Shown here one piece after another: positions 33,213-41,937 of a stretch of DNA of 64,000 nucleotides. The translations under genes and the position numbers were made by a program. The stretch's first letter is position 1, and each line of letters starts with the position of its first letter. The notes beneath the pieces were generated by a model, which saw only the letters and a program-made list of their open reading frames with translations, made no database searches and was not told where the DNA came from. This DNA is from Neobacillus jeddahensis. GTDB taxonomy: Bacteria; Bacillota; Bacilli; Bacillales; Cytobacillaceae. Location of the stretch: the NCBI RefSeq assembly GCF_000612625.1, contig NZ_CCAS010000003.1, positions 103,027 through 167,026 of the forward strand, read 5' to 3'.

Positions 33213-34358
33213 ATGTTAAACACTTTAAAGCCGTTTTTGCAGGAAGCATGGCAGAAATCAGGATTCCAAACCCCAACCATCATACAAGAAACTGCCATTC
33301 CACTCATATTGGAGGGCAAAGATGTCATTGCGGAGTCTCCTACAGGAACAGGGAAGACGCTTGCCTACTTACTACCATTGTTAAATAATATTGAAACGAA
33401 GGGGATTTCCTTGCAGGCAGTTGTGCTTGCCTCATCGCAGGAGCTTGTCATGCAGGTCTACCAAGAATTTCAAAAATGGTCTGAGGGAAGCGGGATAAGA
33501 GGAACTTCCATCATTGGCGGAGCAAACATGAAACGACAATTAGAAAAATTAAAAAAGCGCCCCCATGTCATTTTTGCGACACCAGGACGTTTACTTGAAT
33601 TAATTAAGCAGAAAAAAGTAAAAATGCATGAAGTGAGAATGGTCGTTCTGGATGAAGGGGACCAGTTATTAATTCATGAGCATCTTACCACCGTGCAAAA
33701 TATTTTGAAGTCAACTATGAATGACCGTCAAGTCGTTCTATTTTCAGCGACCATGAAACCAGTTACGGAGAAATTGGCAAAAGAAATGACAAATAATCCT
33801 GAGATTCTACGAATTGAAAAGGATGAAATGGCTTCTTCCGGGGAAGTAGAGCATATTTATTTTTCGTGTGAGCCAAGGGATAAGATTAAGTTGCTTGAAA
33901 AAATTGCTCGTTTAGAAAAAAGTAAGTCGCTTGCGTTTATTAATGATATTGGTGAAATTCAAGTTTTTAAAGAAAAGTTGTTGTTTAAAGACTTATCAAT
34001 CGGCGTTCTCCATAGTGATATGAAAAAGCTCGAACGGCAGGCGGCCTTAAAAGCATTCCGTGATGGGAAAATGAAGATGCTAATTGCTACGGATATTGCG
34101 GCACGTGGTCTTGATATTCAAGGAGTTACCCATGTCGTCCAAATTGACTCTCCGAAGGACATTGCCCAATATGTGCATCGGGCTGGCAGAACCGGAAGGA
34201 TGGGGGCAAACGGCACGATCATCTCGCTTGTAACCGAACGGGAAGAACGAGAACTGAAGCGTTATTGTCGTGAGTTAACTATTCCGCTTCATAAACAAGT
34301 GTTCTATCAAGGAAAAATCGTATCAGAGGATCAAAGAAATCAAAAAATAAAGCGTTAA
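33213..34358 (+). CDS. DEAD-box RNA helicase (YfmL type)
   Basis: ATP-dependent RNA helicase of 381 residues with the two RecA-like domains and no C-terminal RNA-binding extension, as in B. subtilis YfmL, which helps 50S ribosome assembly. Motifs in order: Q motif GFQTPTIIQ, motif I SPTGTGKT, motif Ib TPGR, motif II as DEGD (in VVLDEGDQLL) instead of DEAD, motif III SAT, then ARGLDIQGV and HRAGRTGR. ATG 33213 follows AAAGGAG. The gene is a single unit closed by a strong terminator. Confidence 0.92.
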   Translation: MLNTLKPFLQEAWQKSGFQTPTIIQETAIPLILEGKDVIAESPTGTGKTLAYLLPLLNNIETKGISLQAVVLASSQELVMQVYQEFQKWSEGSGIRGTSIIGGANMKRQLEKLKKRPHVIFATPGRLLELIKQKKVKMHEVRMVVLDEGDQLLIHEHLTTVQNILKSTMNDRQVVLFSATMKPVTEKLAKEMTNNPEILRIEKDEMASSGEVEHIYFSCEPRDKIKLLEKIARLEKSKSLAFINDIGEIQVFKEKLLFKDLSIGVLHSDMKKLERQAALKAFRDGKMKMLIATDIAARGLDIQGVTHVVQIDSPKDIAQYVHRAGRTGRMGANGTIISLVTEREERELKRYCRELTIPLHKQVFYQGKIVSEDQRNQKIKR

Positions 34359-34362
34359 GATC

Positions 34363-34391
34363 GGCAGTGGAAGAGATTCCACTGCTTTTTT
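34363..34391 (+). terminator. Terminator of helicase gene
   Basis: GCAGTGGAA-GAGA-TTCCACTGC is a perfect stem, followed by six T. Confidence 0.92.
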
Positions 34392-34516
34392 AAATGCCTA
34401 TATAAATGATGAGTGGCTTGAAGAAACGACAATCTCCCTCATGCAGAGAGTTTAGAATAGGTACCAATAAATTCAACCATACTATTAGTGAATTTCTTTA
34501 AAAGGAGATGGATGGT

Positions 34517-34651
34517 ATGGGAAGAACGAAGCTTGGAAATGCCAATGCCCAACGGAATAACAATCGGAAAAAAGGGATGAAATCAAGTGAAGAACTTGTT
34601 GAATTTTCAACAGGTGAAGATGTAAAGCGGAATCGTCCTAATAGCAAATAA
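34517..34651 (+). CDS. Small hydrophilic protein, possibly spore-associated
   Basis: A 44-codon gene behind AAAGGAG and followed by a strong terminator, so it is likely real. The product is very hydrophilic, with an Asn/Arg/Lys-rich first half (MGRTKLGNANAQRNNNRKKG) and an acidic segment, SSEELVEFSTGED. Its size and composition recall the minor acid-soluble spore proteins of Bacillus, but no family was recognised with certainty. Confidence 0.6.
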   Translation: MGRTKLGNANAQRNNNRKKGMKSSEELVEFSTGEDVKRNRPNSK

Positions 34652-34657
34652 AAACGC

Positions 34658-34697
34658 AATGCCTCCTGCATATGAGCTAGGAGGCATTCCGTTTTTT
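34658..34697 (+). terminator. Terminator of small hydrophilic protein gene
   Basis: AATGCCTCCT pairs with AGGAGGCATT over 11 bases, then CCGTTTTTT. Confidence 0.88.
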
Positions 34698-34699
34698 GG

Positions 34700-34800
34700 G
34701 CCGAAAGGAAAGCATAACTTTCCCTTCAGGCATAAGTGCAACTACGCCTCTGTCTTCGCCCTTAGGGGCTCGCCAGTCGGTGAGTTTTCTTTAAAATCTA
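34700..34800. repeat. Hairpin-rich intergenic segment, possible dispersed repeat
   Basis: Several short inverted repeats in a row (GAAAG/CTTTC, and CTCGCC/GGTGAG around AGTC). It resembles repeat DNA I associate with Bacillaceae intergenic regions, but only one copy is in the window. Confidence 0.3.
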
Positions 34801-34825
34801 TATCTACATTTAAGTATGTTCTGTG

Positions 34826-34862
34826 TGAAAAAGTAGAAGTAGGCGGACTCTACATCTACTTT
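34826..34862 (-). terminator. Terminator of YhfW-like gene
   Basis: On the reverse strand, AAGTAGATGTAG pairs with CTACTTCTACTT (one mismatch) over 7 bases, with a T-run next to it. Confidence 0.72.
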
Positions 34863-34880
34863 CTTCCTCGGTCCTCACTA

Positions 34881-36410
34881 TCACTCTTCTTTAAGAATGG
34901 TCAAAGCTCCTTTAGCAGGTCCTTCAATGATATCGCCGGCATACGAATACCGTGAACCGTGGCATGGGCAGTCCCATGATTTTTCTGCATGATTCCATTC
35001 ACATTCACAACCAAGATGGGTACAGGTTGTGTCGACGACGTAGAGTTTCCCATTCTCGTCTTTATAGGCACCGGCCCTTTTTCCTTTATACATGACGACA
35101 GCGCCTTCCCCATCCTGCAAATCATCCGTGATCTTTTCAACAATGGCAAGCTTTCCTTTAATTAGATGCTTTGCTACATCCGCATTAGTGGATACCATAC
35201 TTTTTACATCTGGATCCGCTTGGAATCGTGAAGGTGAATAGAGCTCCTCGTAGGGGTTTCCTCGACCAATGACATAATCGGTCAATAAGTGACCAGCAAG
35301 AATACCAGTTGTCATCCCCCATTTTTTATAGCCAGTGGCAATTAGAATGTTCCTTCGATCAGAGGTTATCGGACCGATATAGGGAACCTTATCTAACGTC
35401 ACCAAGTCTTGGGCCGACCAGCGATAATCATATTCCTTAATGCCAAAGACTTGTTCCGCAAATGCTTGTAGTGCTTCATAATGCTTCAGGGTGTCAATTC
35501 CCTGCCCTGTTTTGTGGTTTTCGCCGCCAATAATCAGCAATTTCTCCTCATTAAAAGGGGTATAACGAATGGAACGTGTAGGGCTGTCCGCACTAATATA
35601 CATGCCGCCAGGGTAGTCCTGATCTGTTTTAATGGCGATTGCGTATGACCTTTCCGGATACATTCTGGCAAAATAAAGGCCAGGTCGATCGTAGAAGGGA
35701 AAATGAGAGGCAATGATGACTTGGTTGCAGGTCACCTTTTGCCCTGATTTCGTAACAACCTTTGGTTGTGAATCATCATCTTCAATATCCTTAGCGGTCG
35801 TATTTTCATATACAGAGCAGCCTGCTTTGACCGCTTCCTCCAAGAGGGCTCTCAGGAATTTAAGGGGATGATACTGGGCTTGATTCTTCATCTGGAGAGC
35901 AGCTTTGACGGGGACCTTAATTTCAAGTAAATCTTTTAAGGCACCATCGATATTGAGACTTTTATAGGCTTCCCACTCTATTTTCAGCTGATCGACATAC
36001 TGATCGGATTCTGCATAGACATAGGCATCTTCTTTGCTAAAATCACAATCAATCTGCTTCTCCTTCACGCTGTCTTCAACGAATTGGATGGCCTTTATAT
36101 GTGATTCATAATAAAGTCTTGCCTTTACTCTTCCAAAGTGATTGATCAATTCGTCATAAAGTAAACCATGCTGAGCAGTTAATTTGGCTGTAGTGTGCCC
36201 AGTTGTTCCATTCAAGACATTGCCTGCTTCAATAAGAGCGACTTTTTTTCCCTCCTTTGACAATAAATAAGCTGTCGTAATACCAGTTATGCCTGCCCCG
36301 ACAATCGCTACATCTACCGAAACATCTTGCTCTAACTTAGGGAATGTCGGCAATTCTATTTCCCGCCAGTAGGTTTTTGGAAATTTAGGTTCTTTTTTAG
36401 CTGAACTCAT
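34881..36410 (-). CDS. yhfW: FAD oxidoreductase with C-terminal Rieske domain (YhfW)
   Basis: Two-domain redox enzyme of 509 residues, the same size as B. subtilis YhfW. Residues 25-400 are a DadA/glycine-oxidase-type FAD domain (VDVAIVGAGITGITTAYLL; NGTTGHTTAKLTAQHG). Residues 415-509 are a Rieske [2Fe-2S] domain with CTHLGC and CPCHGSRYS. The substrate is unknown, although the first domain belongs to the amine- and amino-acid-oxidising group. It is cytoplasmic by sequence. The gene is alone on the reverse strand and starts with ATG behind AGGAGGA. Confidence 0.88.
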   Translation of the reverse strand: MSSAKKEPKFPKTYWREIELPTFPKLEQDVSVDVAIVGAGITGITTAYLLSKEGKKVALIEAGNVLNGTTGHTTAKLTAQHGLLYDELINHFGRVKARLYYESHIKAIQFVEDSVKEKQIDCDFSKEDAYVYAESDQYVDQLKIEWEAYKSLNIDGALKDLLEIKVPVKAALQMKNQAQYHPLKFLRALLEEAVKAGCSVYENTTAKDIEDDDSQPKVVTKSGQKVTCNQVIIASHFPFYDRPGLYFARMYPERSYAIAIKTDQDYPGGMYISADSPTRSIRYTPFNEEKLLIIGGENHKTGQGIDTLKHYEALQAFAEQVFGIKEYDYRWSAQDLVTLDKVPYIGPITSDRRNILIATGYKKWGMTTGILAGHLLTDYVIGRGNPYEELYSPSRFQADPDVKSMVSTNADVAKHLIKGKLAIVEKITDDLQDGEGAVVMYKGKRAGAYKDENGKLYVVDTTCTHLGCECEWNHAEKSWDCPCHGSRYSYAGDIIEGPAKGALTILKEE

Positions 36411-36496
36411 ATGTATCCTCCTGTATCAAAATATTCACATGTTTAATTTTTCCTAAAGTGTACAAATCATGTGATGAAGGAAAAACTTTATTTAAC

Positions 36497-36525
36497 TAAA
36501 AAAACCCTGTTATTTGACAGGGTTT
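36497..36525 (-). terminator. Terminator of the 49-aa membrane protein gene
   Basis: AAACCCTGT and its complement flank a 7-base loop; on the reverse strand a run of seven T follows. Confidence 0.82.
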
Positions 36526-36579
36526 CAATGTTGTAGGGGTACGGTGGTTCAATAAGGATTAAGCAAGCAGAGGCATGTA

Positions 36580-36729
36580 TTAATCTGGTTTCTGCTCGGA
36601 TTTCAATTCATCAATGCGTGCTGCATCGTCTGAGTGGAGTGCTTTATTCAAAAAATGAAAAAGAGTCCCTGCTACTAAACCAAGACAAAGGACAAAACCG
36701 ATCGTTGTTACCCACCAAATTGCCGACAT
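36580..36729 (-). CDS. 49-aa single-helix membrane protein
   Basis: A short gene with a good ribosome site (AAAAAGGGGG, 7 bases ahead of ATG) and its own terminator. The product has one helix near the N-terminus (WWVTTIGFVLCLGLVAGTLF) and a charged cytoplasmic tail, SDDAARIDELKSEQ. The family is not recognised. It is too short for many gene callers. Confidence 0.6.
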   Translation of the reverse strand: MSAIWWVTTIGFVLCLGLVAGTLFHFLNKALHSDDAARIDELKSEQKPD

Positions 36730-36833
36730 TGGAAATCCCCCTTTTTGTAAAGCATGAGTGTCAAGAAAGACCTAATGCTCTCTAAAATATATGCTTACAG
36801 GGGAAGAATTTTTCCAATGACCTTTCGCGGTTG

Positions 36834-37208
36834 TTAGTCCTTTTTCTTTAGCTCGGAATAATAATCAACCTTTTTAATATTAACACCGACGAACGTTTCG
36901 ATAATCGATTGGCCGCCAGCAATCGAGAAAATCATGATAAACACAAAGGTTACTTTTGGAAATAGCAAGTAGCAGCCGCCAATTAAAATGGCGCTCCATA
37001 CACCAGCACACCAATAACATTTCAATAAATAACCAAATAAAGAAGTGGGTACTTCCTTTGTTTCAACACCATTCTCTGTTTCGATCTTCACCTTTTTGAC
37101 AAAAGGTCGACGCAAAAATTCCGTGATTTTATCAAAAACAATTAAATGTGTTAACCGATAGCTTGCTAAAATCAACATAATATAAGTCATCCAGGAAATA
37201 TCCGTCAC
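36834..37208 (-). CDS. DUF1360 membrane protein
   Basis: A 124-residue protein with three hydrophobic helices and the motif KCYWCAGVWSA, characteristic of DUF1360 proteins found in Bacillus spore-formers. GTG 37208 is preferred because GGAGG lies 8 bases before it; the TTG five codons upstream overlaps that site. Some family members belong to sporulation regulons, but no role is fixed. Confidence 0.78.
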   Translation of the reverse strand: MTDISWMTYIMLILASYRLTHLIVFDKITEFLRRPFVKKVKIETENGVETKEVPTSLFGYLLKCYWCAGVWSAILIGGCYLLFPKVTFVFIMIFSIAGGQSIIETFVGVNIKKVDYYSELKKKD

Positions 37209-37342
37209 ATTACTGTCCTCCAAAACCTTTTGATGATGGCTAAATCAATTACTCTATGCAGATGGGAAAGGAATTTTATTTTCTCAGTTTCTTGTATATT
37301 TTGAGCTTGAAATCAAAATTATATATCGGAGGAGGGAAAAAA

Positions 37343-37957
37343 ATGAAAAAATCTTTTTGGATAGGTTTGCTGTTTTTACTATCTTTTTTCTGTATTCCAA
37401 GCGTTTCTTTTGCTCAACAAATATACACAGTGCAGCCAGGGGACTCGCTTTGGAAGATTGCTGTAAAGTATCAAGTTGGAATATCTGAAATCATTCAAGC
37501 AAATTCACAATTTAAAAATCCCAACTTGATCTATCCAGGGCAAAAGGTCAACATACCAGATTTAGGCGGTGTGAAATCGATTGAAAGCCAGGTCATCTCA
37601 TTGACGAATCAAGAACGTGCGAAAAATGGTCTTAAAGCATTAACGCCCGACTGGGAGCTTTCCCGTGTTGCGCGCTACAAGGCGATGGATATGCTGGATA
37701 AGAATTACTTTAGTCATACAAGTCCAACCTATGGCAGTCCGTTTGATATGATGAAGAACTTCGGAATTTCCTACCGTTCAGCTGCTGAAAACATTGCGGC
37801 AGGGCAAACGACGCCAGCCTCTGTGGTTCAAGCATGGATGAACAGCTCAGGACATCGGGCGAATATTTTAAGCACACAGTCTACCTATATCGGCGTTGGC
37901 TACGCACAGGGTGGTTCACAAAAATATTACTGGGTACAGATGTTTATTTCAAAATAA
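37343..37957 (+). CDS. Secreted LysM-CAP domain protein (YkwD type)
   Basis: Exported protein of 204 residues. ATG 37343 follows GGAGGAGGG; the 29 in-frame codons upstream have no ribosome site. The signal peptide (MKKSFWIGLLFLLSFF, cut after VSFA) precedes one LysM repeat (YTVQPGDSLWKIAVKYQVG) that binds peptidoglycan and a CAP/SCP domain (LTNQERAKNGLKAL, AENIAAG, WMNSSGHRANIL). It resembles B. subtilis YkwD and spore-coat-type relatives. It probably resides in the wall or spore coat; no enzymatic role is proven for bacterial CAP domains. Confidence 0.88.
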   Translation: MKKSFWIGLLFLLSFFCIPSVSFAQQIYTVQPGDSLWKIAVKYQVGISEIIQANSQFKNPNLIYPGQKVNIPDLGGVKSIESQVISLTNQERAKNGLKALTPDWELSRVARYKAMDMLDKNYFSHTSPTYGSPFDMMKNFGISYRSAAENIAAGQTTPASVVQAWMNSSGHRANILSTQSTYIGVGYAQGGSQKYYWVQMFISK

Positions 37958-37963
37958 AACAAA

Positions 37964-38010
37964 AAAGGGTCAGTTCTTGAGCAGGAAGCTTAAGGGGCTG
38001 ACCCTTTCTA
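37964..38010 (+). terminator. Terminator of LysM-CAP gene
   Basis: AAAGGGTCAG pairs with CTGACCCTTT over a 24-base loop. The tail is only weakly T-rich. Confidence 0.6.
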
Positions 38011-38109
38011 CGTCTTTAGACCGAGATGAAAATCAAGCTTAGGCGCAATTATGAGAAAAGGAGAAACACGGTAAGATGAGAGTAAGAAAAGAAAGGAGTG
38101 AAAAAACAA

Positions 38110-38454
38110 ATGAAAAAATTTGGATTGCTATTAGCTGGTGGAATTGCAGCTGTCATTTTGCTATCAACGATAGGTCCAATGGTGGGGTTACTTGTTAGCA
38201 TGGCGCTCCTGTACTTCATCTTTAAACAATTTTTAAAAGCAGAATCCACAGGTAGAAAAATTGGCCTAGGAATTATTGGATTTATCGTCTTAATGGCTTC
38301 TATCCACAACGCACCAGCTATTATCGGCGTGGCAGCAGCGTATGTTCTATATCTTGTTTATAAAAAATGGAACGAGAATAAGCCTAGCAAAATCAACCAC
38401 GAATCAGATCCATTCGTTAATTTTGAAAAGCAGTGGAACGAATTAAAACATTAA
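38110..38454 (+). CDS. liaI: LiaI-like membrane protein
   Basis: Small membrane protein of 114 residues with three hydrophobic helices and a charged C-terminal tail. In B. subtilis LiaI anchors the phage-shock protein LiaH at the membrane under cell-wall antibiotic stress. ATG 38110 is 11 bases past AAAGGAG; a GTG four codons upstream overlaps the site. It is followed by the PspA/LiaH gene and then liaFSR, which supports the name. A GTC-TTTA-GAC inverted repeat at 38012-38021 lies in the probable promoter region and could be a LiaR site, but this is not certain. Confidence 0.75.
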   Translation: MKKFGLLLAGGIAAVILLSTIGPMVGLLVSMALLYFIFKQFLKAESTGRKIGLGIIGFIVLMASIHNAPAIIGVAAAYVLYLVYKKWNENKPSKINHESDPFVNFEKQWNELKH

Positions 38455-38547
38455 TATGAAATGCTGGACTAATGATCAATTAGTCTTATGGACAACAGAA
38501 CTTCGAAAATAAAAAATACACATTAACTTTATAAGGAGAGAATAACT

Positions 38548-39192
38548 ATGACAAACTTATTTACTAGAATTAAAAATACAATTACTGCTGATTTACACGA
38601 GGCTCTTGACCAAAAGGAAAAGAAAAATCCAATTGCCCTTCTCAATCAATACCTGCGCGAATGTGAAATAGAAACAGAAAAGGTTAGAAACCTGTTAGAA
38701 CGTCAATATACATTAAAAGAAGAATTTACCAGAGAATATCACGAAGCAGCGAAGTTAGCTGAAAAAAGGAAGTACCAAGCGGAGATTGCTGCCAAGGCAG
38801 GAGAATCGGAATTACATCAATTTGCTTCTACCGAGCATGATCAATATGCGGAACGTGCCAACCGTTTACGTGCATCCCTTGATCAAGTAAATGGTCAACT
38901 TGGGGAATTAGAAAGAAAATATGAAGAAATGAAGCACAAACTAAAAGATATGCATCTTCGCCGCATGGAATTAATGGGTCGTGAAAATGTCACACGTGCT
39001 AATCTTCGGATCAACCAAGTGCTCGATGCTAATACGTATTCCGATAAATCCTACTCAAAATTTAAGGATATTGAAAATTATTTAGATCGCTTAGAACATC
39101 AAATGAATAGCTCTTTTTACCGCAGTACGATTGATGCGAGGATTGCTCAAATCGAAAAAACAGGAAAATTGGAAGAAAGCAAGTCCATATAA
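38548..39192 (+). CDS. liaH: LiaH, PspA/IM30-family membrane-stress protein
   Basis: A 214-residue, nearly all-helical coiled-coil protein of the PspA/IM30 family. It forms large rings or spirals that protect the cytoplasmic membrane. The N-terminal amphipathic helix (LFTRIKNTITADLHEALDQ) fits membrane binding, and long heptad stretches cover residues 40-140. ATG 38548 follows AAGGAGAG. Its place between liaI and liaFSR makes it the LiaH equivalent rather than a second PspA. Confidence 0.9.
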   Translation: MTNLFTRIKNTITADLHEALDQKEKKNPIALLNQYLRECEIETEKVRNLLERQYTLKEEFTREYHEAAKLAEKRKYQAEIAAKAGESELHQFASTEHDQYAERANRLRASLDQVNGQLGELERKYEEMKHKLKDMHLRRMELMGRENVTRANLRINQVLDANTYSDKSYSKFKDIENYLDRLEHQMNSSFYRSTIDARIAQIEKTGKLEESKSI

Positions 39193-39388
39193 TCCTGCTT
39201 ATGGTATTCTAAAAGAAATGCCATACGAGTAAATAACGGCTATGTTCGACGATCGTGCTAGACAGTGCCCGAATGACAATGTTATATTTTTCATTATGAA
39301 AGGCGTAGGTTTCTGCGCCTTTTGAACATATAAAAAAATAGAAACAATATAAATAGAATCCAAATGCTATAAAAAGGGAGGGTAGCCA

Positions 39389-40123
39389 ATGTTTAAAAAT
39401 GCAAAAAATGATTATATAGGCTGGCTCGTTATCATCGGAATTGTCATTTTGCTTTTAGAGATTTTATTTTTTAACAGAGGGCTGATATTCTCCCTTTTTA
39501 TATCAGGTGGAATGATTTATTTAGGCAGAAAGAAGTCTGGGTCTAAATTAGGAAAAATTCTATTTATTGGCGGGATTATCTTCTTTGTCCTAAGTATCGT
39601 CAATATGATGACGTTTAAATTTTTACTGTTGGCCATATTAGTGCACTTTTTCATTCAATTTATTAGTGCTAAAAAGAATCCTAAAAAGGTGATACCTGAA
39701 ATCGTTACACCTGAACCCACTCAGCAGGAAGAAACCTTGATTAAATCAGAGCCACTGTTTGGAAATATCCTTTTAGGGCAGCAAAAAACGCCGATTGGTG
39801 TTTATGAATGGGACGATGTCAACATCCAAACGGGGATTGGTGATACCATCATTGATCTTAGTTACACGATGCTGCCTAAGGGGGAAACGGTGATATTTAT
39901 TCGCAATATCATCGGAAATATTCATATTCTTGTTCCTTATGAAATTGAAGTGAGTATTCACCATTCTTGTGTAGTGGGTTCTACAATGGTATTTGGTAGC
40001 CATGAACCTAAAATGTTCAATAAAGTGTATCATTTAAAAACACCTGGCTATGAACAGTCTGAGCAAAAAGTGAAAATTTTCACTTCATTAGCAGTGGGGA
40101 ATTTAGAGGTGAGCCGGATATGA
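39389..40123 (+). CDS. liaF: LiaF, inhibitor of LiaRS
   Basis: Membrane regulator of 244 residues. The first 95 residues form about four helices; the C-terminal part (VYEWDDVNIQTGIGDTIIDLSYT onward) is the LiaF-type beta domain. In Firmicutes it holds the LiaS kinase inactive until the envelope is stressed. It is 200 bases after liaH and overlaps liaS by 4 bases. The gap may hold a second promoter for liaFSR. Confidence 0.9.
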   Translation: MFKNAKNDYIGWLVIIGIVILLLEILFFNRGLIFSLFISGGMIYLGRKKSGSKLGKILFIGGIIFFVLSIVNMMTFKFLLLAILVHFFIQFISAKKNPKKVIPEIVTPEPTQQEETLIKSEPLFGNILLGQQKTPIGVYEWDDVNIQTGIGDTIIDLSYTMLPKGETVIFIRNIIGNIHILVPYEIEVSIHHSCVVGSTMVFGSHEPKMFNKVYHLKTPGYEQSEQKVKIFTSLAVGNLEVSRI

Positions 40124-41169
40124 GTACAACTCAGCGGCAGATTGTCTGGAGTGTCGGCTTTGCCTTTCTCATCGCTCTTATTGTTGGAGCCGTTTTTATT
40201 GTTGTATTTCCACTACATGATTGGGCAGAATTATGGAATCGGGATTTCATGGATATTCCGATTGTTATTTTTGTCCCAGCCTGTAGCATTGCCATCGGAA
40301 TACTCTTAGGTGGCACATCGGGCTTTTTTTGGCGAAAGCAGTTTCTCTCAATTGAGCATTCCCTACACCAATTGGAGGAAGGCAGACAATTAGACGTCAA
40401 GGGGAAACCGACTGTTACTGAAATGCAATCGATTGCTGAACGGATAGACAAAATTGGTAAACAAATGTCTGAGCAGGCTAAGCTGTCGCAACGATTAGCA
40501 ACAGAAAAGGTAGAAGATCAGGAAGCCAGAATTCAGGAAATTATTGAGCAGGAACGGAATCGACTTGCTCGTGAATTACATGACTCCGTTAGCCAACAGT
40601 TATTTGCTGCGTCGATGATGATGTCGGCAATTAACGAAACAAAGGGACAATCGGAAAATGAACGAGAAGCAAAACAACTAAAACTAGTAGAAGAGATGAT
40701 CCATCAATCACAGCTTGAAATGAGGGCACTATTGCTTCACTTACGCCCTGTTGCCTTGAAAAACAAAACGCTCCACGAAGGAATTGAGGAGCTGTTAATC
40801 GAATTATCTCTAAAAGTAAGTATGGATATTAATTGGAAAGTAGAGTCATTTCAGTTAGATAAGGGTGTAGAAGATCATCTCTTCCGGATCCTGCAGGAAT
40901 CTGTTTCCAATACGCTTAGGCATTCGAAGGCAAGTAAGCTTGATGTATTACTGGTCAAGCGAGATGATCTTGTCATTTTAAGGATTGTTGATGACGGTAT
41001 CGGCTTTGAAGTAACCGAAATGAAAGCAGGCTCTTATGGGATGCAAAATATGCACGAGCGGGCCGTTGAAGTGGGCGGGACGTTAAAGGTCGTAAGTGTA
41101 AAAAATAAAGGAACAAGGCTAGAGGTAAAGGTTCCGGTGATGATTAATGGAGATGGTGGGAATGATTAG
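40120..41169 (+). CDS. liaS: LiaS sensor histidine kinase
   Basis: Intramembrane-sensing kinase of 349 residues with two N-terminal helices joined by a very short outer loop, then a linker and HisKA_3 ([20 protein letters not shown]) and HATPase_c ([29 protein letters not shown]). It senses lipid II cycle damage together with LiaF. It overlaps liaF by 4 bases and liaR by 8, so the three are translationally coupled. Confidence 0.9.
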   Translation: MSTTQRQIVWSVGFAFLIALIVGAVFIVVFPLHDWAELWNRDFMDIPIVIFVPACSIAIGILLGGTSGFFWRKQFLSIEHSLHQLEEGRQLDVKGKPTVTEMQSIAERIDKIGKQMSEQAKLSQRLATEKVEDQEARIQEIIEQERNRLARELHDSVSQQLFAASMMMSAINETKGQSENEREAKQLKLVEEMIHQSQLEMRALLLHLRPVALKNKTLHEGIEELLIELSLKVSMDINWKVESFQLDKGVEDHLFRILQESVSNTLRHSKASKLDVLLVKRDDLVILRIVDDGIGFEVTEMKAGSYGMQNMHERAVEVGGTLKVVSVKNKGTRLEVKVPVMINGDGGND

Positions 41170-41794
41170 AGTAGTATTTGTGGATGACCATGAAATGGTG
41201 AGGATTGGGGTTTCATCTTATTTATCAGCGCAGCCAGACATAGAAGTCGTCGGAGAGGCCGGAGATGGAAAAACAGGAGTGGAACTTGCTCTTGAACTTC
41301 GTCCGGACATCATCTTAATGGACTTGGTGATGAAGGAAATGGACGGGATAGAGGCGACTAGACAAATTATCGAACAATGGCCTGAAGCAAAGGTGATTAT
41401 TGTGACAAGCTTTTTGGATGATGAAAAGGTTTATCCTGCACTCGAAGCTGGCGCGACTAGTTATATGCTGAAGACCTCTAAAGCAAGTGAAATTGCTAAT
41501 GCTGTTCGGGCTACATATCACGGCCAATCTGTGCTTGAACCAGAAGTAACCGGAAAAATGATGGTGAAAATGCGCCAAAAGAGTACTCATTTACCACACG
41601 AAGATCTCACCGGCCGCGAATTAGAAATCTTATTATTAATGGCAGAGGGAAAAACCAATCAGGATATTGCGGATGAATTATTCATTGCCCTAAAAACGGT
41701 TAAGACCCATGTCAGTAATATATTAAGCAAGTTGAATGTACAAGATCGAACGCAAGCAGTCATTTATGCGTTTAAGCATTCGCTCATAAAATAA
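41162..41794 (+). CDS. liaR: LiaR response regulator
   Basis: A 210-residue NarL/FixJ-type regulator. The receiver has [10 protein letters not shown] and the phospho-aspartate in [13 protein letters not shown] (about residue 54), with a LuxR-type DNA-binding domain ([25 protein letters not shown]). ATG 41162 lies within the liaS end, behind GGTGGG; a start five codons upstream is also possible. It activates liaIH in relatives. A strong terminator follows. Confidence 0.92.
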   Translation: MIRVVFVDDHEMVRIGVSSYLSAQPDIEVVGEAGDGKTGVELALELRPDIILMDLVMKEMDGIEATRQIIEQWPEAKVIIVTSFLDDEKVYPALEAGATSYMLKTSKASEIANAVRATYHGQSVLEPEVTGKMMVKMRQKSTHLPHEDLTGRELEILLLMAEGKTNQDIADELFIALKTVKTHVSNILSKLNVQDRTQAVIYAFKHSLIK

Positions 41795-41800
41795 CGTTGA

Positions 41801-41848
41801 AATAAAAGTCTATCTGAAAACTATTTCAGATAGACTTTTATTTTTTTT
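41801..41848 (+). terminator. Terminator of lia operon
   Basis: A perfect 19-bp stem around a 4-base loop (core AAAAGTCTATCTGAAA with its complement), followed by a T-run. Confidence 0.93.
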
Positions 41849-41857
41849 AAAATATAA

Positions 41858-41912
41858 TTGATAATTCTTCTCAAGTGAGTGTATGATGGTAATGAAAATG
41901 ATTATCATTATT
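41858..41912 (+). promoter_or_regulatory. Promoter and Fur box of efeOBU
   Basis: TTGATA (41858) and TATGAT (41882) are 18 bp apart. GAAAATGATTATCATTATT at 41894-41912 differs from the 19-bp Fur consensus at about three positions and covers the expected start of transcription, so Fur with iron would block the promoter. Confidence 0.85.
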
Positions 41913-41937
41913 AATAACAGTGAGGGAGCTTAAAATT

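Noticed and set aside
33059..33388. A 109-aa frame overlapping the start of the helicase gene
   Set aside because: It runs into the helicase in another frame, has no ribosome site at its start, and the helicase reading is unambiguous.
34659..34955. A 98-aa forward frame across a terminator and the YhfW terminator
   Set aside because: It reads through two intrinsic terminators and hairpin-rich repeat DNA and then antisense to yhfW; it is not a plausible gene.
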